DNA of 64,000 nt, taken from Prochlorococcus sp. AG-409-P19 (GTDB taxonomy: Bacteria > Cyanobacteriota > Cyanobacteriia > PCC-6307 > Cyanobiaceae). Numbering within the stretch: the first letter of the stretch is position 1; each line of letters starts with the position of its first letter. The notes under the pieces were generated by a model. The model ran no database searches, was not told where the DNA came from, and saw nothing but the letters and a program-made list of their open reading frames with translations. The stretch is taken from the NCBI GenBank assembly GCA_003215315.1, contig QCKO01000002.1, forward strand, positions 62,001 through 126,000, given 5' to 3'. A program made the position numbers and the translations under genes. Below are positions 57,384 through 64,000 of this stretch, in pieces.

Positions 57384-58331
57384 TTATTGAGAGAGGCCTT
57401 TGATAATCAACCTAACGTTATGCCGTTGCATTTCTAGCAGAGTGGGAGCAGGCCCATTTGAATCTGAAAGTGAATCAACATAAAAGATACCACCAAATTT
57501 AGCTCCGCTCGCCTTTGCCACTTCCTTTTGAGCTTTTGAGCTTACAGTACTTTCACAAAAAATCGTAGGCACTGATTTTTCTTTAATTTTAGAAATTAAA
57601 TTTGTCATTCTTCTGGGAGTGACCTGGCTTTCGGAATTGACCGGCCACAAATACTCTTCATCCATTCCATAATCATGCGCAAGATAAGTAAAAGCGCCTT
57701 CGCAACTAACCAAAACTCTTTTATTTAAAGGAACTAACGCAAGAGAATCTGATAATTCTTTATCCAAAGCCTCTAACTTTTCTTTATAATTTTTTGCATT
57801 TTTTAAATAGTAAGATTTACCAGAAGGGTCAATCTTTACAAATGCTTCAACTAGTCTATCCACATAAGAAATAGCTCTCTTCGGAGACATCCAAGCATGT
57901 GGATTTGGTTTTCCTGCATATACATCACCCTCTATCAATAATGGCTCCATTCCTTCACTAAGAACAAAACGAGGAACATTTCCTGCACTAATAGTAAATC
58001 TGGAGATCCAGGACTCCAATCCTAAGCCATTTTCTATAATAATACTTGCACCTTTAGCTCTAATAATATCGCTAGGGGTGAACTGATATCCATGAATTTC
58101 TGCACCTGGCTTAGTAACTGATTTAACAGTTAATCTATTACCAGCAACGTTGCGAGCCATATCAGCCAAAACAGTAAATGTAGTCAGGACAAAAGGTTTA
58201 CTAGCGACATTCGATTCTTCCCTATTTATAATATTACATGCTCCAATTATTGGCATAGATAACACTAACAAAAGAATTAGATATGATTTTTTTTTTAAAA
58301 TTAAAAATAATGAACTAATAAAATTACTCAT
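57384..58331 (-). CDS. mntC: manganese-binding lipoprotein MntC (315 aa)
   Basis: The periplasmic solute-binding subunit that captures Mn2+ for photosystem II. A lipobox IIGAC places the lipidated Cys at residue 32. The metal ligands are His80 (EIHGYQFTPSD), His145 (PHAWMSP), Glu211 (SCEGAF) and Asp286 (YVDSLSD). Each is exactly nine residues before the corresponding Synechocystis MntC ligand (His89, His154, Glu220, Asp295). Cys210 and Cys259 likewise match the Cys219-Cys268 disulfide thought to give redox control. No His-rich loop of zinc ZnuA type is present. First gene of mntCAB. Confidence 0.95.
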   Translation of the reverse strand: MSNFISSLFLILKKKSYLILLLVLSMPIIGACNIINREESNVASKPFVLTTFTVLADMARNVAGNRLTVKSVTKPGAEIHGYQFTPSDIIRAKGASIIIENGLGLESWISRFTISAGNVPRFVLSEGMEPLLIEGDVYAGKPNPHAWMSPKRAISYVDRLVEAFVKIDPSGKSYYLKNAKNYKEKLEALDKELSDSLALVPLNKRVLVSCEGAFTYLAHDYGMDEEYLWPVNSESQVTPRRMTNLISKIKEKSVPTIFCESTVSSKAQKEVAKASGAKFGGIFYVDSLSDSNGPAPTLLEMQRHNVRLIIKGLSQ

Positions 58332-58405
58332 AAAATCAATAAGAAGTTAATAGCTAATTAAAATAAATCTAAATTATAAACATACATTTTGAAGCCTAAA
58401 AACCT

Positions 58406-59776
58406 CTAGACAGAAGAACTTATAATACCCTTTATGCCTTGATTATTAGTCTGATCATTAATCCATTCCTTAGATTGCCTTATAAATCCTACCCAATCAA
58501 CTCTTTCCAATTTTGCAGCATTAGCAACTAGTTTAGGTGCTTGTTGTTTGATCAGATCCAAATCCGGATTGGCCACTCCATTATTTAAAGCCATCCAATC
58601 AGCCATTGATCTACCAACTACTCTGGTTAAATAAGCCGCACTTAATGCTTGTATAGTCCCTGCTGCTATCCAACTGGTTCCATGCAGTTTTGCCATTCCT
58701 AAAAGAGATTGTCCACTCCATTCAACAACACCTTGCGCTATTGCAACTGCAGCAAGCTGCTGTGCGACTTTACTTAACAATTCAGGTTTAATATTGCATG
58801 CCCAAAGATCTGACATCTCCTTAACCATTAACCCATTAACAACCGCGACAGAAATTAAATCAGAAGAAGGCAAAGGAGATGCAAAAACAGCACCAGCAAC
58901 TATCCATTGAGACCTGGATTGAATTAAACGAAATTTCTCTCTTCTTAAGGTCTCTAAATCTTTTTGCCAAGAAGAATGTAGTTTTGATAATAATCTTTGT
59001 TTAGTGATATCAAGATTCTTCTTAGGTTGCTCAAGGACTTTACGAATAGGGGAGAGCATTGAATTGATATCTTCAGAAGACCCATTCCATCTCAAAATTC
59101 TTTGAGCCCATCTCTCAGGCAATTGAGCTTCTAATGCTTTTTGTTGATCTTTCCATGAGTCAAGGTCATCACAAAGAACCATTACCCAGGAAGGCTGATC
59201 CATAGGTATAGTTTCTAGCCACAATAAATCTGCTGCTCTTAGAGGTAAAGGCAAGAAATAAACTAAAAGATCTTTTTCAAAAAAGGCTTTTGGAAAAAGC
59301 CATTTCTTATCCAGGACCGGAAGTGAAGAGGAGAAAGAAATATCAAGAGAAGGCGCTAAAGCTAAGGATGTTTTAATACCTTCCTTATCAGGGAATTCAA
59401 CGCCTTTAGTAGATAAAAAACCAAGTTGTTGAGGCTCAGACCTTTCAAGAATTGCTTCTAATTCATCAGAACGAAACTTCCTTTTTTTCATATTTTGATC
59501 TTCTGACTCAAGAGTTTGAAACTGTTGTTGCACCTCCTCACATCTTTTAACCCAACCATGAACTGTTTCAGGCGAATCAAATAAAAGCTTTGAAGGCTTA
59601 ATTGCCCACCAAATTGCTGCTCCACCAACAAACAAGCCCAAAGCCCCTCCTGGTATATGCGCTATATCACTTAAAAACCACTGTCCCAAAAAAGCTGCTG
59701 CAAGGAAAAAAGCAACTTTTCCATATGAAGATGGCAAGTAGCTTGATAAGGAATTTGTAATAGAAGAATTTTTCAC
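58406..59776 (-). CDS. DUF697/YcjF-like membrane protein (456 aa)
   Basis: The N-terminus has two hydrophobic segments (VAFFLAAAFLGQWFL and GGALGLFVGGAAIWWA). A long charged and partly coiled section follows (about residues 75-280). The C-terminal part, from IVAGAVFASPLPSSDLISVAVVNGLMVKEMSDLWA to the Ala-rich stretch near TSWIAAGTIQALSAAYLTRVVGRSMADW, is the DUF697 pattern found in GTPase-associated YcjF-like proteins. Function unknown. Start GTG at 59776, as no ATG is near. Divergent from the gene at 60014. Confidence 0.72.
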   Translation of the reverse strand: MKNSSITNSLSSYLPSSYGKVAFFLAAAFLGQWFLSDIAHIPGGALGLFVGGAAIWWAIKPSKLLFDSPETVHGWVKRCEEVQQQFQTLESEDQNMKKRKFRSDELEAILERSEPQQLGFLSTKGVEFPDKEGIKTSLALAPSLDISFSSSLPVLDKKWLFPKAFFEKDLLVYFLPLPLRAADLLWLETIPMDQPSWVMVLCDDLDSWKDQQKALEAQLPERWAQRILRWNGSSEDINSMLSPIRKVLEQPKKNLDITKQRLLSKLHSSWQKDLETLRREKFRLIQSRSQWIVAGAVFASPLPSSDLISVAVVNGLMVKEMSDLWACNIKPELLSKVAQQLAAVAIAQGVVEWSGQSLLGMAKLHGTSWIAAGTIQALSAAYLTRVVGRSMADWMALNNGVANPDLDLIKQQAPKLVANAAKLERVDWVGFIRQSKEWINDQTNNQGIKGIISSSV

Positions 59777-59927
59777 GAAATCAATGAATCCTTTTTCTTA
59801 TTAGCTCATATATATTTTAAAGCAATCCTTGCCAGCCTAAACCCTTATTAAAACAAGCTTTTACTTTAGGTTAAACTTCTTCTAAGAAAAAAAAAATAGT
59901 CTAAGAGGGGAAACAAAACCTTTAACT

Positions 59928-59992
59928 AAGTGTGAAAGTGCTAAAGGAGCGATTCATATTTGTTCCTATTGTGCCTGTAATGCGTCACACTT
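59928..59992. promoter_or_regulatory. long-range inverted repeat before the 60014 gene, possible leader structure
   Basis: AAGTGTGA (59928-59935) and TCACACTT (59985-59992) are exact reverse complements 49 bases apart, ending 21 bases before the ATG at 60014. An inner AGGA/TCCT pair is also possible. The arrangement may be a structured 5' UTR for the RG-rich gene and trpS. Both sides are short, so it could be coincidence. Confidence 0.35.
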
Positions 59993-60013
59993 GCCTATCG
60001 ATAGAAAAAAGCC

Positions 60014-60541
60014 ATGAGTGATTCATACCATGACCATCAAGGGAATGGAAGGAACTTCCCAGGTCAAAGAGATGGCGGGCGCAACACTTTTCGAGGAGGC
60101 AGAAATTCGGGCAATCGTGATAATGGTGGCTTTCGAATAAGGCTCAGCGACAATGAAATGCGTGCTGCAAGGTCTCTTCAAGAAACTTTTAACCTTAGGT
60201 CAACCATTGCAGTTCTAGGCTTTGCCCTTAGAACACTTGCCCAAATGCTGGAAGAAGGAAAGTTAGAAGAATTTGTGAAGGAATACAAATCTCAAGCTCC
60301 ATACAAGGAAAGCAAGCAAAATCAATACAGCCGGAGAAATAGATATGATAATGAAAGTCAAAAGGAATCTGGCTCAAAAGCAAATCCTTTTGCTAGGCCT
60401 GAAAAACCTCAGCCAAACACAGTCGAAGAACAATCTAATTCTGTAGAGGAAGAACATCAGTCAACAGACCGGCAAGAACAAAATTCAAATGAAGAAACCA
60501 TAATTTCAGGAGAAAAAGATTCGTCAACATCTGATTCCTAA
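60014..60541 (+). CDS. RG-rich disordered protein with a central helical domain (175 aa)
   Basis: Not a family I can name. The N-terminal 40 residues are Gly/Arg/Asn-rich (GRNFPGQRDGGRNTFRGGRNSGNRDNGGF), like RNA-binding RGG regions. A compact helical core follows (RIRLSDNEMRAARSLQETFNLRSTIAVLGFALRTLAQMLEEGKLEEFV), resembling a ribbon-helix-helix or similar DNA-binding unit. The C-terminal 90 residues are Gln/Glu/Ser/Asn-rich and acidic. Its stop codon is directly followed by the GTG of trpS, so they are probably cotranslated. An RNA- or DNA-related role is likely but unproven. Confidence 0.65.
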   Translation: MSDSYHDHQGNGRNFPGQRDGGRNTFRGGRNSGNRDNGGFRIRLSDNEMRAARSLQETFNLRSTIAVLGFALRTLAQMLEEGKLEEFVKEYKSQAPYKESKQNQYSRRNRYDNESQKESGSKANPFARPEKPQPNTVEEQSNSVEEEHQSTDRQEQNSNEETIISGEKDSSTSDS

Positions 60542-61555
60542 GTGATTCAAAAACGCGTTTTATCTGGAGTTCAGCCAACAGGGTCTATTCACATAGGTAA
60601 TTGGCTAGGCGCTATTCGTAACTGGGTGGATCTTCAAGATACACACGATACTTTTGTTTGCGTGGTAGACCTTCATGCAATAACAGTTCCACATGATCCA
60701 AAGAAACTTGCAAATGAGACTTTGTCGACAGCAGCTATTTATCTGGCCTGCGGAATGGATCCTAAAAAATGCTCAATCTTTATTCAAAGCGAAATAACAG
60801 CTCATTCTGAACTTTGTTGGATCCTCAATTGCATAACCCCTTTAAATTGGATGGAAAGAATGATCCAATTTAAAGAAAAAGCTATTAAACAAGGAGACAA
60901 TGTATCAATAGGATTATTAGACTATCCCGTATTAATGGCAGCAGATATTCTTCTTTATGATTCAGACCTAGTTCCTGTAGGAGAAGATCAAAAACAGCAC
61001 CTTGAATTAGCCCGAGATATTGCAGCACAAAGAATTAATGCAAAATTCGCCAAAAAGGATCATCCGATTTTAAAAGTTCCTCAACCCTTAATTCTAAAGA
61101 ATGGAGCAAAAATAATGAGTCTCACAGATGGAACAAAAAAAATGAGTAAAAGTGATCAAAACGAAAATAGTAGGATTTCACTTTTAGACTCACCAGATTT
61201 AATAACAAAAAAAATCAAGAAAGCCAAAACAGATTCTGAAATAGGTTTAGAATTTAACAATCCCATCAGACCTGAAGCTAATAACCTTTTAAATATTTAT
61301 TCAATTATTTCTGGAAAGGATCCAGAAGATGTAGCCATTGAATGTAAAAATATTGGCTGGGGGAAATTTAAACCATTATTTACTGAAGCAATGATTACAG
61401 CTCTATCACCAATACAAAATAAGTACAATGATTTAATGAATGACCCATATGAGCTTACTAATGTTTTAAAAGAAGGTAAAATAAAAGCAGAAGAAGTGTC
61501 TCAGGAAACTCTTAAAAAAGTAAAAAATGCTCTTGGATTTTATAAAGGTTCATAA
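60542..61555 (+). CDS. trpS: tryptophanyl-tRNA synthetase (337 aa)
   Basis: A class I synthetase. The HIGH-like motif is GSIHIGNWLGAI and the KMSKS motif is GTKKMSKSDQN. SGVQPTGSIHIGN at the start is diagnostic for TrpS; YPVLMAADILLYDSDLVPVGEDQKQHLELARDIA binds the amino acid. Start GTG at 60542 abuts the previous gene's stop. thrS follows 4 bases later, giving a 60014-trpS-thrS unit. Confidence 0.97.
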   Translation: MIQKRVLSGVQPTGSIHIGNWLGAIRNWVDLQDTHDTFVCVVDLHAITVPHDPKKLANETLSTAAIYLACGMDPKKCSIFIQSEITAHSELCWILNCITPLNWMERMIQFKEKAIKQGDNVSIGLLDYPVLMAADILLYDSDLVPVGEDQKQHLELARDIAAQRINAKFAKKDHPILKVPQPLILKNGAKIMSLTDGTKKMSKSDQNENSRISLLDSPDLITKKIKKAKTDSEIGLEFNNPIRPEANNLLNIYSIISGKDPEDVAIECKNIGWGKFKPLFTEAMITALSPIQNKYNDLMNDPYELTNVLKEGKIKAEEVSQETLKKVKNALGFYKGS

Positions 61556-61559
61556 ATAG

Positions 61560-63482
61560 ATGCCAATAATTACATTACCTGACGGGAGTCAAAAAGAGTT
61601 TAAGAAACCAGTTTCAATTCTTGAAATAGCAGCTAGTATTGGACCTGGGCTAGCGAAGGCTGCCATTGCAGGAATAGTGAATGAAGAATTAATAGATGCA
61701 TCTATTCCTATCAAAAAAAATTCTAAAATACAAATAATTACAGCTAAAGATAAAGAAGGTCTAGAAATCATACGGCATTCATTTGCACATTTGCTTGGTC
61801 ATGCGGTAAAGCAGCTATATCCTAAGGCGAAAATGGCAATTGGGCCAGTAATTGATGATGGATTTTATTATGATATTTCATATTCAACTCCTTTTAATCT
61901 TGATGATATTAATAAGCTAGAAACGAAAATAGATACTCTTATAAAAAAAGATTATGATGTATTTGTTGAAATTGTAGATAAATCAAAAGCACTCGAGATT
62001 TTCAAAGGAAGAAATGAAAGTTTCAAAGTCGATATTATAAATAATATTCCAGAAAATGAAATTATTAAAATATATAAACATGAAGAGTATATAGACATGT
62101 GCCGAGGACCACATGTTCCAAACACTAGACACTTAAGAGCCTTTAAACTTATGAAGGTATCAGGAGCTTATTGGAGAGGTGACTCCAATAATGAAATGCT
62201 CCAAAGAATCTATGGAACAGCATGGAGTTCATCTAAAGAACTAAAAGAATATTTAAATAAGCTCGAAGAGGCAGAGAAAAGAGATCATAGAAAAATAGGA
62301 AAAAAATTATCTCTTTTTCATTCACAAGAGGAAGCGCCAGGAATGGTTTTTTGGCATCCAAAAGGGTGGACTATTTATCAAGTCTTAGAAAAATTCATAC
62401 GTGAAACAATAAGCAAGCATGGCTATCAAGAAATCAAATCACCACAGATAGTTGATAGGACTTTATGGGAGAAGTCTGGTCATTGGGACAAGTTTAAAGA
62501 TGATATGTTTACTACAACTTCTGAGAATAGAGAGTATGCAATAAAGCCTATGAATTGTCCATGTCATATTCAAGTTTTCAATCAAGGCCTAAAGAGCTAT
62601 AAAGATCTGCCAATTAGGTTGGCTGAGTTTGGCTCTTGTCATAGGAATGAACCATCTGGAGCCCTGCATGGGCTAATGAGAGTAAGGAACTTTGTGCAAG
62701 ATGATGCTCATATCTTCTGCACAGAAGAACAAATACAAGATGAGGTATCTAACTTTATAGACCTGGTATTTGAAGTTTATAACGCATTTGGATTCAACTC
62801 TATATTGATAAAATTATCTACAAGGCCAGAAAAGAGGGTTGGTAGCGATCAAATTTGGGACAAAGCAGAAAAGTCTTTATCAGATGCCCTTAATAACAAA
62901 GGCTTAAGTTGGTCACTATTGCCTGGAGAAGGTGCATTTTATGGACCAAAAATTGAATTTTCATTAGAAGACTGTTTAGGCAGAGTCTGGCAATGTGGAA
63001 CAATTCAGGTCGATTTTTCCATGCCAACCAGACTTGATGCAACATATATAGATTCCGAAGGCAAAAAGCAATCACCTGTAATGCTTCACAGAGCTATACT
63101 AGGATCTTTTGAAAGATTTATTGGAATATTAATTGAAAATTATGCAGGTCAATTCCCCTGCTGGTTATCACCAGTACAAGTCATAGTAATGAGTATTACA
63201 GATAGAAACAATAAAACCTGCAAAGAGATCCAAGATGACTTAAAAAATAATGGTTACAGAGCTAATATTGATTTAAGAAATGAGAAAATAGGCTTTAAGA
63301 TTAGGGAGCATACTATTCAAAAAATACCATATTTAATTGTCATTGGAGATAAAGAAGAAGCAAGCAACAAAGTATCTGTCAGAACAAGAGAAGGAAATGA
63401 CTTAGGCATTATAAGCCTACAAGAGTTTAAATCATTACTAAATACTTCAATAATTTCAAAAGATATAGGTCTTAAAAAATAA
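61560..63482 (+). CDS. thrS: threonyl-tRNA synthetase (640 aa)
   Basis: A class II synthetase with editing. It begins with the TGS domain (residues 1-60, LPDGSQKEF), then the editing domain with [16 protein letters not shown] (HxxxH) and [11 protein letters not shown]. The catalytic core has [10 protein letters not shown] and [35 protein letters not shown] (motif 2), [13 protein letters not shown], and motif 3 [17 protein letters not shown]. The anticodon-binding domain ends the chain. Length is normal for full ThrS. Confidence 0.97.
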   Translation: MPIITLPDGSQKEFKKPVSILEIAASIGPGLAKAAIAGIVNEELIDASIPIKKNSKIQIITAKDKEGLEIIRHSFAHLLGHAVKQLYPKAKMAIGPVIDDGFYYDISYSTPFNLDDINKLETKIDTLIKKDYDVFVEIVDKSKALEIFKGRNESFKVDIINNIPENEIIKIYKHEEYIDMCRGPHVPNTRHLRAFKLMKVSGAYWRGDSNNEMLQRIYGTAWSSSKELKEYLNKLEEAEKRDHRKIGKKLSLFHSQEEAPGMVFWHPKGWTIYQVLEKFIRETISKHGYQEIKSPQIVDRTLWEKSGHWDKFKDDMFTTTSENREYAIKPMNCPCHIQVFNQGLKSYKDLPIRLAEFGSCHRNEPSGALHGLMRVRNFVQDDAHIFCTEEQIQDEVSNFIDLVFEVYNAFGFNSILIKLSTRPEKRVGSDQIWDKAEKSLSDALNNKGLSWSLLPGEGAFYGPKIEFSLEDCLGRVWQCGTIQVDFSMPTRLDATYIDSEGKKQSPVMLHRAILGSFERFIGILIENYAGQFPCWLSPVQVIVMSITDRNNKTCKEIQDDLKNNGYRANIDLRNEKIGFKIREHTIQKIPYLIVIGDKEEASNKVSVRTREGNDLGIISLQEFKSLLNTSIISKDIGLKK

Positions 63483-63496
63483 CCAAATTATTTTTT

Positions 63497-64000
63497 ATGA
63501 ACTTATTAGCAGGAGATCTTGGAGGAACAAAAACAACATTAGCAATATATAATTGGGATAAAATCCCTAAAAAGATTTATAGCAAAAATTATAGATCTAG
63601 GGAATGGAATTCTTTTGAGGAAATCCTAAATGATTTTATTAATTTCCTTCCTTCCTCAATAACTTTCCCTCAATATGGATGTATTGGAGTAGCAGGAAAT
63701 GTTTCAAAAAGATCCTTTAAAATTACTAATTTGAACTGGGAAATAAACATCAAAAAATTATCTGAAATCTCTAACATTACAAACCTTGAAATAATTAATG
63801 ATTTCTCTGTATTAATTTATGGAGTTCCTTTTTTCGATAAAACCCAATATACAGCCATACAAGGCAATAAAAATAATAAAGCTCCAATCAATGAAGAGAT
63901 AATTGGTGTAATAGGAGCAGGAACAGGGCTAGGAATGGCAAGAGGATTTTACAAAAAGAACAACATAATTGCCTTACCAAGTGAAGGAGGTCACAGAGAA
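63497..64000 (+). CDS. glk: glucokinase, 5' part (window ends inside)
   Basis: The first 168 residues of a glucokinase are visible, running off the window end. MNLLAGDLGGTKTTLAIYNW is the ATP-phosphate-binding start of the ROK/Glk fold; YGCIGVAGNV, TNLNWEINIKKL, EIINDFSVLIYGVP (catalytic Asp) and IGVIGAGTGLGMARGF follow, and the last visible residues are SEGGHRE (Glk metal/sugar site). Phosphorylates glucose at C6. Begins 14 bases after thrS in the same direction. Confidence 0.92.
   Translation, partial: MNLLAGDLGGTKTTLAIYNWDKIPKKIYSKNYRSREWNSFEEILNDFINFLPSSITFPQYGCIGVAGNVSKRSFKITNLNWEINIKKLSEISNITNLEIINDFSVLIYGVPFFDKTQYTAIQGNKNNKAPINEEIIGVIGAGTGLGMARGFYKKNNIIALPSEGGHRE

Noticed and set aside
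59971-60020. Leader peptide MRHTCLSIEKSHE before the 60014 gene
   Set aside because: Only 13 codons, no Trp codons as would be expected for a trp attenuator; no support.

Overview
The window looks like a chromosomal segment of a marine picocyanobacterium, most likely a Prochlorococcus, possibly a low-light-adapted lineage. The DNA is AT-rich and densely packed. It carries a Pcb divinyl-chlorophyll a/b antenna gene (27402-28454), a lycopene beta-cyclase, phylloquinone and plastoquinone genes, and several small families typical of this group. No rRNA, CRISPR array, intact insertion sequence or prophage was seen. The assignment rests on reading the protein sequences, not on a database search.

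Layout. 1-1680 is gene-poor: one tRNA-Ser(UGA) and a few tiny ORFs. 1681-9353 holds a membrane glycosyltransferase-like protein, a secreted pentapeptide-repeat protein, a GMC oxidoreductase, a CbiX-type chelatase and an FAD oxidoreductase that appears to start on AUU. 9417-11655 is a metA-metY pair whose active-site residues point to the O-acetylhomoserine route to methionine. 12485-16560 combines an APH-fold kinase, a GpsA-like dehydrogenase and, divergently, a glucosylglycerol-3-phosphate phosphatase, which suggests compatible-solute metabolism. 16671-26881 is a mixed accessory stretch: an ArsS-like radical SAM protein, a Fur regulator, an MscS channel, two SDR enzymes around lycopene cyclase, a T5orf172-like/membrane fusion, a GST and a GltS-like carrier. 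27146-30169 holds pcb and several very small genes. From 30231 on the content is mainly housekeeping: ugd, hisS, a DEDDh exonuclease, acs, sds, murI, amiC, ubiD, aroA, glmU, murF, glgA, menB, menD, lepB, the Mn transporter mntCAB, trpS, thrS and the start of glk.

How it fits together. Sds and UbiD serve plastoquinone, MenD and MenB serve phylloquinone, and Pcb, lycopene cyclase and Mn uptake serve the photosynthetic apparatus. MurI, AmiC, MurF and GlmU serve the wall. GlgA and glucokinase link to glycogen and glucose. Many genes use GTG or TTG starts, and several neighbours overlap by 4 bp (amiC/murI, mntA/mntB) or abut (60014 gene/trpS).

Points most worth a second look: the AUU start at 8076; a triple TTAYTATCCAT motif between divergent genes at 34445-34500; the solute cluster that lacks a visible synthase; the T5orf172-like/membrane fusion at 23771-24337; the ArsS gene without an adjacent ArsM; and several unlisted micro-ORFs (659, 6669, 27146, 28897).
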